From Trichostrongylus colubriformis (lineage: Eukaryota > Nematoda > Chromadorea > Rhabditida > Trichostrongylidae), in NCBI GenBank assembly GCA_963978905.1, contig OZ022261.1, positions 3,721,992 to 3,785,991 on the forward strand: DNA of 64,000 nucleotides, read 5' to 3'. Below, piece by piece: positions 14,501-23,400 of the stretch. The stretch's first letter is position 1. Every line of letters begins with the position of its first letter. The translations under genes and the position numbers were made by a program. Below the pieces are notes generated by a model that saw only the letters and a list, made by a program, of their open reading frames with translations, searched no databases and had not been told where the DNA came from.

Positions 14501-15331
14501 TTCAACTCAGGAGCAGCAGCAGAACCTGTGACACAGCTTTAATTCCATGAATTGAAGGAATCGTGCACGGAAAACCGGGCCTCTCCGTTACCCATCTATT
14601 TACGTTGTATTTGTTTGATAAGGGCCGCATGCAAAACTACACGCTAAAAAGTGAGAATCCGACTTTTATGGGACTGTCTACGTAACTTGGCATCCCCATT
14701 CTGCGTCTCCGTCCGCGGCGGACGACGGGGCGGGCACTTACCGAGGCTATGCCCCCGTCCTCCGTTTGGAGGAGCTGGATCTTAGCTGGATTTTCACTTT
14801 TCGCGTGAAACTTTGCATGCATGCGGCCCTTATTAAGGAAATACAACATATATCTATGGATAACAGAGGAATCCGAATTCCCGTGCACGAATCCTTCAAG
14901 TAAATTTGCGCAATTGAACAATCGAACGACTTCGATATGGCGATGCTTCGTCTTCATTTGTCCTGAATCTGGAGTGAAATATGCCCTAAGACAGTGAAAT
15001 ATATCTATTTATGTTGTATTTGTTTTACAAGTTACAGTCGCATGCAGAATTACACGCAAGATTCCAGATTATTCCACTCGATCACACACGTCTCCTCGTT
15101 CATTAGCCTATGGAACGAGTCAGTCCCTGTCTGCTGGCGTTTATCCATCAGGTTACCCGGCAGTGACTGCTACCGCAACAACAACCTTCCTCAATACACC
15201 AACAGGTATGTGATTATTGTTTTTGATGTAATTTACTACTTGATGTACTGATTGTCTATTTAGGCTTCACACCGTTCGGTTCAGTGAACCCATTCGCCGC
15301 GTCATTACAGTCTTCAGCTCGCTTAGCTTAG
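2541..15331 (+). CDS. unc-3: COE/EBF transcription factor, UNC-3 orthologue (14 exons)
   Basis: Exons: 2541-2638, 3007-3224, 3579-3634, 4559-4632, 4690-4758, 6784-6865, 7979-8096, 9365-9456, 9894-9965, 10033-10168, 12316-12454, 12506-12567, 15068-15205, 15264-15331. They join in phase to 473 codons and TAG. Seen: [10 protein letters not shown] start resembling the EBF amino end; DNA-binding domain (~36-240) with [37 protein letters not shown], the COE zinc knuckle H144-x3-C148-x2-C151-x5-C157, [13 protein letters not shown] and [17 protein letters not shown] domain (~253-338); HLH (~343-385) with [20 protein letters not shown] and one helix 2, unlike the duplicated helix of vertebrate EBF; Ser/Thr/Tyr-rich tail ending SSARLA. 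Known of the family: a nuclear factor binding TCCCNNGGGA-type sites, specifying cholinergic motor neurons in C. elegans. The ATG is the first in-frame Met of an exon whose phase fits exon 2. Alternative first exons cannot be excluded. Confidence 0.96.
3926..4080. repeat. ~155 bp repeat in unc-3 intron 3
   Basis: Near-copy of 213-367: both run from ATTCTATATGAAGTG through CAATCGAAATTTGGAGTTTA to ACAACAAATTATA. It lies inside intron 3 (3635-4558). Differences are scattered substitutions. A dispersed non-coding repeat is the simplest reading. Confidence 0.7.
7209..7282 (-). pseudogene. tRNA-like sequence, probable tRNA pseudogene or SINE head
   Basis: Read on the minus strand, the 74 bases begin GGTCTCGGTAGTGTAATGG (D-arm/A-box-like), and end with a good T-arm, GCGGGTTCGGGTCCCGT (B-box-like GGTTCGGGTCC), and a partner for the acceptor (GGTCT...AGACC). 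The anticodon stem pairs poorly: only the two pairs next to the TCGAAAA loop form, so the anticodon (GAA or CGA) is unclear. It sits in unc-3 intron 6, opposite in strand to the gene. Likely inactive. Confidence 0.5.
7305..7828. repeat. Palindromic GTGCAACAC/GTGTTGCAC motifs
   Basis: Three near-palindromes, at about 7308-7326 (GTGCAACACATGGTATTGCA), 7350-7371 (GTGAAACACATGGTGTTGCA) and 7807-7827 (GTGCAACACACGGTGTTGCA), lie beside the tRNA-like sequence. The last two are preceded by the similar CTGAGTGACCAAGTG / CTGGGTGGCTAAGTG. They may be pieces of one dispersed element in unc-3 intron 6. Confidence 0.55.
9470..9828. mobile_element. MITE with terminal inverted repeats filling unc-3 intron 8
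   Basis: The left end has CCTTATGTCGAATTCTCGC (from ~9481); the right end has GCGAAAAAATTCGACATAAG (~9795-9814), its reverse complement with few mismatches, followed by GCCACACACCTC. About 359 of the 437 bases of intron 8 (9457-9893) belong to it. No transposase frame. Related ends occur at 16385-16939, 18017-18287 and, as one end only, at 24622-24740. Confidence 0.7.
11143..11312. mobile_element. Palindromic MITE, family A copy 1
   Basis: The left end GGCCTCGTTCATACTTTGCA is mirrored at the right by CAAAGTGTGAACGTTGC. The interior is rich in GAGACGACGCAGGCAACGAG-type sequence. Related copies at 13475-13647 and 39233-39409 share the interior and the GTTCATAC ends. It lies in unc-3 intron 10. 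No open frame of its own; presumably moved in trans. Confidence 0.7.
11657..12680 (+). repeat. Source copy of a ~1 kb duplication covering unc-3 exons 11-12
   Basis: This block (end of intron 10, exon 11, intron 11, exon 12, start of intron 12) recurs at 21008-22039 in the same orientation. Similarity begins near GCTGCAAGGA and ends at AGATCCTTG. Intron 11 is identical in both copies; the two exons differ at five positions in 201, while the flanks carry more changes and small indels. Confidence 0.92.
12869..13405 (-). mobile_element. Decayed mariner-like element in unc-3 intron 12
   Basis: A mariner-type terminus, TTGGGTTGGTCCATAAGTTT, starts at 12869. Beyond it a minus-strand open frame (12953-13405, 150 codons) reads like an eroded mariner transposase carboxy half: [14 protein letters not shown] in the place of the HDNAxPH motif, [19 protein letters not shown] in the place of xPDxAPxDYHLFRSL, and FHKRGIYQ near the end in the place of FYxRGI. 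The aspartates expected at the second and third catalytic places are displaced or replaced. No matching second terminus was seen. Identification rests on motif spacing and remains moderate. Confidence 0.55.
13475..13647. mobile_element. Palindromic MITE, family A copy 2
   Basis: Ends ACCGCACTCCTATTCAGCGC and CGGCACCGCAGAGTATGAAT are imperfect inverted repeats; the interior GGCAGCGAAGCAGAGTGGCA matches copies at 11143 and 39233. It lies in unc-3 intron 12. Confidence 0.65.
14601..14850. mobile_element. Palindromic MITE, family D copy 1
   Basis: The left end ACGTTGTATTTGTTTGATAA then GGGCCGCATGCA is mirrored at the right by TGCATGCGGCCCTTATTAAG then GAAATACAACAT. An inner GC-rich segment (CCGCGGCGGACGACGGGG) lies in the middle. 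A second copy is at 32708-33040 and one isolated end is at 15004-15067. No transposase. Confidence 0.75.
15004..15067. repeat. MITE family D end forming the acceptor side of unc-3 exon 13
   Basis: ATGTTGTATTTGTTTTACAA, then TCGCATGCAGAATTACACGC, matches the left end of the element at 14601 (TTGTATTTGTTT, GCATGCAAAACTACACGC). It ends directly at ATTCCAG, the splice acceptor of exon 13. The match is clear but short. Confidence 0.6.
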
Positions 15332-16027
15332 ACTACTAATGTACGAGATCGTGAAATGACTTCGAGTGTGGGCCAGGACACGCTACTCGCGGCAGCGCAG
15401 CGATTGACCATTTGCAAGTGGCGTCGCGTCGCGTGTTTTCCATGAGTTTGGTGAGGTTGGCCTATTCAGCTGTCATATTCCCTATCGGTTACTTTTTCAT
15501 CGTAGGGAAAGAGTAGTACATGGAAAATTTCCGGCTACTTTCCCCTTAACCCTTTGTTTCTTGAAAGCTGTGGAACCTTTACTTTTCTTTGAATTCTCTT
15601 TTTTCTCACTTTCGTAGCAAAATGCGCGCTGCGGCGTGTGACGCGGTGCGTGCCAGCTAGGGGCGGCTTGTGTAGTTGAGTCCTAGCGCGAAGACCTAAA
15701 ATAACCGTAATACGAGTTAAGCGCGTTGGGACCCAATCACAACGGCGCGTCAAGCTCACACGCATCGCGTCGCGCCGTGAATGCCACGGTGCGAATTATT
15801 AAGGTAAAGGTATACAGTCGACCGGGCCACAGCTGAGCGAAATCCCGGAGTCGGTAGGCAGCTGAGACAACTGGTTAGAAATAGTGCCAAGGTAAATCAG
15901 CATATGTGGTACCGCCGCGAATGTCGTTTCCTGACCTACATGAATGAGCCCTTGTTAAATTAATCCCCAGATATGTTTCGTTACTACGCAAGTGATATGC
16001 TGTACCTGTTAATAAACCCCACTCACC

Positions 16028-16378
16028 TCAACAATGGGTCTGATCAACAAATGAAAACAATGTTTTTGTGCTTCTGATCCTACAAATACACAGGTGGCTG
16101 AAAGGTACAGGACGCGATGATGAGCGCGTACTGGCACCATGAGAAGGATCGCTTCTCAGATGAAAGTCTACGAAAGCTGTCCAGGGATTTTCATGAGTGA
16201 TTTGATCCACGTTCGTCAAAAGTAGGTACAAAGGCCCCATCGCCCGTTTATCGAGGAGCTGCTTGAAGACGGACTTCAGAGTTGCGGCAGTATTTCCAAT
16301 TCCGTGGATCGAAATGCCTCCTCTGCTCTCAAAGTTGCCTGACACCGAGCGCTTGGAGGATTCGTACAAATATACATT
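16028..16378 (-). pseudogene. Coding-like fragment, unidentified
   Basis: A minus-strand frame of about 117 codons reads VYLYESSKRSVSGNFESRGG, then ISIHGIGNTAATLKSVFKQL and GPLYLLLTNVDQI before drifting into repeat-like sequence after about residue 83. The pattern of a hydrophobic strand, a helix and LYLLLTNVD is loosely like an AAA+ module of the ORC2 type, but no Walker A lysine is visible and the likeness is weak. It is bounded upstream by the MITE end at 16385. No good donor or partner exon was found. It could be a truncated exon carried by repeats, or chance. Confidence 0.28.
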
Positions 16379-16384
16379 GGAGGA

Positions 16385-16939
16385 TTACGGGTGTGTGGCG
16401 TTAGGTTGAATTTTCGCGTTGCGGCGTCACATTTGCGGCGCAATCAGAGCGAGTTGCCGCAGCCGGTTCGAAAGGACACCACAGTACCAAGCCATCCCGC
16501 TCAAGACACAGTGGACAGGCACTGTGGGAGTCCTTTGAAGAAAAGGTACTCAAACACTGTGACTAGAGTAGAATATGGTGATATCGCAATGAAAAGGGAG
16601 GAAGCATCTTATAAAAGTTGTACACCTCAGCATCTCTGGGAGATCGATATGCACACCCAAGCGTACATTTTGCCTAAGCCTCAGTCTAGGAAGGAAAAGC
16701 TTCCTTCCCCCCCACTTGGGCTAAGGTAAAAGTAGGTCCATAGTGGGATGACCCCAAGACAATAGTAACATAACAAGTAGAAGAAACATTCACGGAAACA
16801 CGATAACAACTCTAATCAGTAAATAATTGATTGAGGCATAAAAGTTTGAAGGGAGGTTTCGCAATCGCGCGCGAAGAGAACAACCGCACATGCCGCGCGC
16901 GTCCGCGCGAAAATTCGACGTAGCGCTCCACACCCGAGA
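16385..16939. mobile_element. MITE-like element with GTGTGGCGT...TCGAATTTTCGCG ends
   Basis: The left end ACGGGTGTGTGGCGTTAGGT then TGAATTTTCGCG faces the right end CGCGCGAAAATTCGACGTAG then CGCTCCACACCCG, an imperfect inverted pair matching the family at 9470 and 18017. The ~500 base interior has no recognised frame. Confidence 0.55.
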
Positions 16940-18016
16940 ATAACTCGCAACGATAGCTTGAGCACGAATTTTCTGACGTGGGGATCAGCTGTCATCAACT
17001 CAGAACATCGCGAAGTACAAGCTCGGTCTTGACCGGAGTAGCTCAGACAAAAACGACGGCCGGAATCCAAAGAGATTCTGCAAGAGCCAGGGGTTGCCAA
17101 AAACGTCAAGTAACCGGACGGTAGTCTGATCCGCTGCAGGCTCTCTCCCGGAAATGCGGTTGTTTCTACCGGAGCGACATCGAAAGGTGAAGCTCGGTTC
17201 CTCTTCATTGGTGAGAATGAAAAATTTAACACATTTGAGTTGAGCTACTTCTCATGGCTCAAAATCGACCTGGTCCTTCCTGAACAAGCACCGAGGACCG
17301 TGAGAAAAGAGATTGGGACCTTGACTTTCTGCCTTGCGATACCTCTACCCACTTCAGTGCATGAGGACTTCTCCTGAGGTCGCGGAATACTTTTTCGTCT
17401 CAGCTGAATTTCGCGCTCCAAAGGGAGCGGGGTTACACCGATATCGATTTCTTGCTTTGCATTATTGATTAACAATTGAAGCAAGAAGTAGAAATTTTGG
17501 GCGCTCTCTATCCTATGGTATCATATAGTAGCTAGATTGAGTCGCGCTCGGAGTACATTTGAGGTCCTGTCCTTTCAGCCACATTACTGTATGTTCTTGT
17601 GCCATGATCATCGGACCTACTATTAAATATTTATTATTTTATCTAGTCATAAATCTTCTCATATTTGAGTCATAGCGTGTCAGATTTAGATTTCTCGTTG
17701 TCATAAAGTGAGTTTAAACTTTGATTACTTCATTTAGTTTAGATGACAGCCTGTTTGTTGCAATAGAGTTGTGCTCACTTCCTCGCTTCATAACGGATTT
17801 CAGTCGTGTGCTGTTCTTTCAATTTAAAAGCTGAAAATAATAAAACGTCATATATGTCTTACTGCAGGAACTTATTGGATCACGGTAATAGCCGAAGAAT
17901 TCATTCACAAACATTGCAACAAGGTGTGAGACCAGGGTTACATGGCTTTACAGCAGAGTAGCCACTTAACTTTCTCGGCTACGTCATTACGATCTGACAT
18001 AAAAATTAAAGTGCGA

Positions 18017-18287
18017 ACCCTAAGGGCATGGGCGTGTAGCGTCCAATCGAATTTCGCTTCACGGCGTCGCAATCGCGGCGCGACCACACGACTTGCCGCG
18101 TTCGGTTGGAATCCCGCTCAGGATGCGATGGGCTAGTGCCGTGAGGGACCTTTAAAGATTGCAGGGTGGGAGCCTCGAAAGTTTGCTTATGTTGTGGTTG
18201 TTGCTGTTTCAACAGATGAAATTGCAAACAATTCGCACTCACGGCGCAAAAATTCGACCAAACGCTACACCCTTAGGGCATAGTTCT
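18017..18287. mobile_element. MITE with inverted ends, same family as in unc-3 intron 8
   Basis: The left end is near AACCCTAAGGGCATGGGCGT then GTAGCGTCCAATCGAATTT; the right end is AAAAATTCGACCAAACGCTA then CACCCTTAGGGCATAG. Arms are imperfect inverted repeats of about 40 bases. GC-rich interior, no open frame. Confidence 0.65.
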
Positions 18288-18345
18288 CAGCGCATATCGA
18301 TCATTAAGATAAGATAGAAAATTGAACTCGTGGCGTGTGACGTGT

Positions 18346-18722
18346 AGAGCCGCGTCTACACCTTGTGTAATCGACGCCGGCACCGGCGGCGACGGCGTCA
18401 AAATCATATGATTGCCGCCGACGACGGCGTCAATCTGATAACGCGCTCTATTTACAACGACCCATAATACAGTTTGATGATCGTGACAAGAGCCGGCGAA
18501 TTTCAATCTTGACAAAGTGCCAAAAGTAGTGCATCTGCGACAACGAAATAATGAGTAGAAAATAAAAGACTGAGGCCTTGTGGCACTACACCAAGGTTCG
18601 CATTCGGCGGCTCCCCCACGATCATCATACTGTCATGGGTAGTTGCAACTAGGGCGCGTTATCAGACCAACGACGTCGCCGCCGGTGCTGGCGTCGGTTA
18701 AACGGAGTATGAACGCGGCCTA
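18346..18722. mobile_element. Long palindromic MITE, family B copy 1
   Basis: The left arm has GACGCCGGCACCGGCGGCGA then CGGCGTCAAAATCATATGAT; the right arm has CGACGTCGCCGCCGGTGCTG then GCGTCGGTT and GTATGAACGCGGCC. An inner inverted pair (GTTTGATGATCGTGAC / CACGATCATCATACTGTCAT) lies between. The middle differs from copy 2 at 40245-40555, suggesting an internal insertion or exchange. Confidence 0.7.
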
Positions 18723-19353
18723 ACGCGAAATATGGGAGCTCGGGGTGTCTATGTATTTAGGTGCCAAGGGGATAACCTAGAATAAGGTGTAAGACAGGAT
18801 AGTTGCCTCAGAACTCAACTTCGCGACAATCCTAGCTCATAATGCATCGCGTCGGGTTCCACATGCTGCTACGCGGATTTTTTGTTCTAATACCACTCTC
18901 CTGTTCCCGGTTTGCAGTGCGATCAGTAACAGTATGCAAAACCACAATCAAATCTTTTCCAATGAAAATTTTGCTGATAGTTGGGGCACCATTTTCGAGA
19001 GACTCAAAGCTCAGCAGTAGCCTCAAAGGCGACTGTGACTGGGAGTAACGTCTTCGAACGATTGTGTGGTGGCTTCATGAGTTACTTCTCAAAAACCTTC
19101 CTAAGAATGCATCTGCTTCTCAAAGTACAATCGATATGTTTTATTTATTGAGGATTTGTATTAGAAATAATTGCTTATAGTTACAGCCACACAGTATTAA
19201 TTTGTTTGGAGATACCCGATTGAATGTATACTATAGATAAATCTCTTTCTTCACAACATGAGATTCGGTGATTTCTTCATATTTTCTAAGCATGATGGGG
19301 ATGACATTTAAGTATGATTATGATCTAAGGAAATCAGACGAGCAAACATTTGA

Positions 19354-19755
19354 GAGATCATCGACAACAAAGTCGGCCAAGCAGAAATGAAGCGTGACTC
19401 ATTTTGTCCCATCTGTAGTGACACAGTTGGTCAGCAATTACAAATAAACGTAGTTTGTACGAGGCTGCTTAAAGATACATAGTGCTTAAATATGGCCTCT
19501 AGTTTGACAATGACCAACATTGAAGGACAAATGACTGATATTGCTTGCATGAGATCCATAATACTGGAGTTATATGAAGAAGAAGCAGAGGTTTACTTCC
19601 TCACGAACTCTGAAAATTTTGAAATTTGGAGATATGGTCCTGAAAATACAGTAGATCAAGAGAAAGCATTCTTTGTCTTTTTCCAAGACATGGTGCGTAG
19701 CGTTGAAACAGGATGCCCCACCGCGGCGTACGAAGCTGCGATGCGTGCGGCTTAG
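19354..19755 (+). pseudogene. Unidentified open frame interrupted by one stop
   Basis: From about 19354 one frame reads EIIDNKVGQAEMKRDSFCPI and on to a TAG near 19480, then continues in the same frame through ATG at 19492 for 87 codons (ELYEEEAEVYFLTNSENFEI, EKAFFVFFQDMVRS). The last ~20 codons run into a GC-rich dispersed repeat. Base use is AT-rich like real exons here, but I recognise no family; CPIC alone is not a domain. Either a small decayed gene or chance. Confidence 0.25.
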
Positions 19756-20406
19756 AAAGCCGTTTATAGTTGGGTCCTAACGCGATTACCTCGTCATGCG
19801 CCTTCTTTCAGGCGCAGGATATGTGGTTCGCCTTATGCCCCCTCTACATACATGCTCTTAGCTCGCACGCATGATGTCGCATACCGCAATGAGAGACCCT
19901 GTTCTAACGATGTATACCTTTTATGTTCGACACAATTTAACGCTAGATTTAGAGTCGTAACCGATATTTAGTGTTCACCCTCATGAATATGCATTAATTT
20001 GAAACCACAGAGAGGTGGAAGGAGAAAGTGAGAACTGGGTATACATGTACTCCGGAATAACCTTAGACTTCGAAGAAGTTATGTGTAGCGTAATTCGCAT
20101 TGAAAAAGTGCGTTTCAAGGTCTTATCACGACCTAGCAGCACGACGTGTCGTCGTACAGTCCTGCAGCAGGGCGAGTTGCCGGCAAGAACGGGACAACGG
20201 TCGCGGGCAGCTGATTTAGCCTCTCCGCTTCTCTGCAGTCTACCCCGGCTAGTGACGTAGAGGGGTGCGAGAGAAAGGGGATTTTCGGGTTCTTACTCCT
20301 TGGGTTCTCCGCCGTTTCGTCTCGTTCTTTCTCTACGGTCACATTTCTGAGCACCCCTACTCTCACATTCTGCAATTTCCAAATTTACCCCTTCCGGTGT
20401 CTTTAA

Positions 20407-23400
20407 TTAAAGCACTGTGCTGCCGTGATCACAAACCTCATCTGCGGGCTCCCGTGAGTTGCAGTACAGCCACGCTTCGGCTCGATCTTCTCCAGCTTCA
20501 TTACTTGCCACACAGAAGTAGGTGCCTACACGGGTATCAAAGTCACATCGTTTCACCAGTAGATCTCCATTCGGCAACACCTGAACCATAACTACTTCGA
20601 AATGTCTCGATTGTAAATTGAAGATAGATTGAACTGGGATGTCATCTGCATAACTGTTAGGCTGATAGAACCAAGGCTGTCCCCAATAATGATAGCCTCA
20701 TAGAGTGTGAAACACCTTTCTGAATCGCTGTTCTGCATTTCGCAGGGGCCAAAACATGAAAGAAAAACCAGTGTCTATCGAAGCTAAATGGTTTTGGATG
20801 ACAGACCCCGCCTCCAGGCGACGCGATTCCTGGTTGGCTGCGATGAGAGTGGTCAAGGATATGCGGCAGGATCAAAGGGATTGCGGGGCGCTTTCGCAGT
20901 TTGGGCTTGAAGCTCACCCCAGAAAATAGATGCTGTAGTATTTCCAAACATTCACTTGCGTTTACTTGGCAACATGCCAATGGAAATCTCGTTGGGACTA
21001 CCCGCCTTTGCTGCAAGGACTTTCAACCAAAAGTGAAAACAGTATTAACATCGAAATAAGCAACATTTGTACAGCATTGCCCACATCCATAGCCTCTCTC
21101 TCCTGAGAGAAATCGTGTGCGTGGCTTTTTGTGATGAAAACGACCATTCTTAAGCGGATCTGTGGCATAGTGCTCACATGAATCCGAATATAAACGGTCC
21201 CCCACTTTTTTGCCGGTCCCTCGCGAACATGAAATCCCGTTTTTTTCCGACGCGCATTGACTGAATGATCGGTCTGTTGGATGATCTTTATAGTTGAAAC
21301 CGAAGACTCGCAGGGGGTCTTCTAATGGCCACAGCAGTAGGTAGTCACGTAAGAAATTCATGAAGGAACTCCTGTTGTGATTCTACTACAGTCAGATTCG
21401 GTCAATATACTCAACGAATTAGGAAATGCCAAATAATTTGCAAATCTTTATCGGCTCTGCAGATCATCAATCAATTCTGTTGCGGTTCTTGGGTGATGAT
21501 GGTGGAGGTGTTCCCAGCTACCAAATTCCACCCAGTTATCGATTCCATTCGGCCCTGATCCTTCAGTCATAGTAAATTTGTCCGCTTACCGCCTAAAGCA
21601 TGATTAATCCCTCGTTGTGCTTTCAATCAGTCCAGGTTCTTTTGCATTTCATATTTTCGATATTAAGCTCTGACGGAACCGATTATTGACTTTGGATTTC
21701 AACGACTACAAAAGCTTCTACCAAAATATCCCGGTGATCCGGAAAGGCTCCCAAAGGAAATCATTCTGAAGCGGGCTGCCGAATTAGCAGAAGCTCTATA
21801 TAGCAGGTACGCGTCTTAGCTTCCGAAGAAATATAACTATGAAAAAATCTGATTCAGGACACAGGCAGAGCAATTAAGCAACTACGCTTCAGTCTACTCA
21901 GCTGGATTCGACTCATCAGGTTTGTGTAGAGCGAACCATGTATTTTTCCATTTTTGAAAAAGAATAATTGTGTAGTTGATACTTGATATAATGGCATCTA
22001 ATCAGACTATCTAACCTTCATGGAGCAACAGATCCTTGGATAACCGTCTAGGTTGCGCCCTTTTTTTACAGTTCCACAGCTGCCACGGTTTCAACAGAGA
22101 CCGCCCCTCTCGATAACAGAGCCCGCCTTCTGGTTCCATTTCTCCACTTTCGTTCTAGTACATACCGAGACTTCCGTATCCAATAGTCTTTTGATATTCG
22201 GCCGTGACTACCCCTACCATTGCCTTTTGAGCACTCGTATATGGCGTAGTGAGAATAGCTAGTAATAAGCTAGCATTTACCTCAAATTCAGAGTTGTCGG
22301 TAAGTGGTACCCGGACCTCGTCGTCCTTCATGAAGTACCAAGCTATTGTCGCGCCAGGCTGGGCCACTCTGCACATCAGTTGTACAGCGTTGTCTTGGAT
22401 CTCGAAACGGGAATCTGTGAACTGGATGATCTGCGGAGGAGCTAACATCACGGGTTCACATTGACCATTTCCAACTGAAAAAAACTGTTCTTCTTAACTC
22501 GTATAATCTGCGGTCATAAAAGTTTCTGTAATCCTCTTAAATTATATGGTCTTAGATCATATAATCAACGAAAAGGCGAACTCATTGAACCGCATAAGAA
22601 ATACGGATTTAGTCAGATTTACGAAGGGCAATTACACAGGCTTGCCACAAAAATGTTTTGAAGGCAGTGATAGGGATAAGGTAAGTAACAAGAACTCCTT
22701 AAGTGAATTATCCAAAAAAAGCTAGGGATCTGAAAAGACTATAAGTGTTGAAATTTTCGATGAGCGCTCTCGGGCATTATAGAAGCCGACTTTTTCAAAT
22801 GCTGCCACTTTTTCAACACTGCCCGCCCTTTCGTCAACAGAGCCCGCCTTCTTTCGTAGTCAACGATGGGAAAAGGGTCTTATTCTCACGTATCTGACCG
22901 TCCCTTTCCGTTTTTCCTTCACATTTGTACTAGCTAGCAGCTGTACTTCCGTATCCAGTAATCATTTGACATTGGGCCCTGACTAGCCATACCACTACTT
23001 TTAAGTAAGCAGATGGAAGTGGATGGGTAAGTGGGGAATTCAAAAAATTCTATTGAAATCACGGAAAATAGGTAGACGTACCGATTGAGATTTTTGCGGT
23101 TGCTTCAACCATCTGGTGACCATTTGTGGCGATGCAAGTATATTTTCCACGATGTTTCTTTTCAGCACATGGTATTCTGATGCGGCTCGCCACAACACCA
23201 TTCTGTAGTGTTGGCTTGCCGACATTGGAAAGCTTCTCTACGAGGTTCGCATCTTCTACGCCGACGATCAGTTTGCCGTTCAATTTCCTGGAAAAATGTC
23301 CAATATTCAAACAAAACCGTTCGAAAGCAGAAAAAATATCAGGTCAGCTACCGTACAACAATATGCGAAAATATTAATTTGTTCCATGTTGGTAGCCACT

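Larger units (their letters stand above)
15332..20406. other. Intergenic tract between unc-3 and the zig-type gene
   Basis: The two genes converge here. The tract holds MITEs (16385-16939, 18017-18287, 18346-18722), GC-rich dispersed repeat pieces (15620-15780, 19730-19800, 20090-20180), and weak open frames at 16028-16378 (minus) and 19354-19755 (plus). Overlapping open frames at 16816-17484 (minus) are compatible with more than one reading and show no recognised motif. No RNA gene was seen. Confidence 0.6.

Noticed and set aside
16816..17484. Overlapping minus-strand frames of 76-138 codons
   Set aside because: Two frames are open over the same bases, the end runs into a MITE, and no domain or splice chain is evident.
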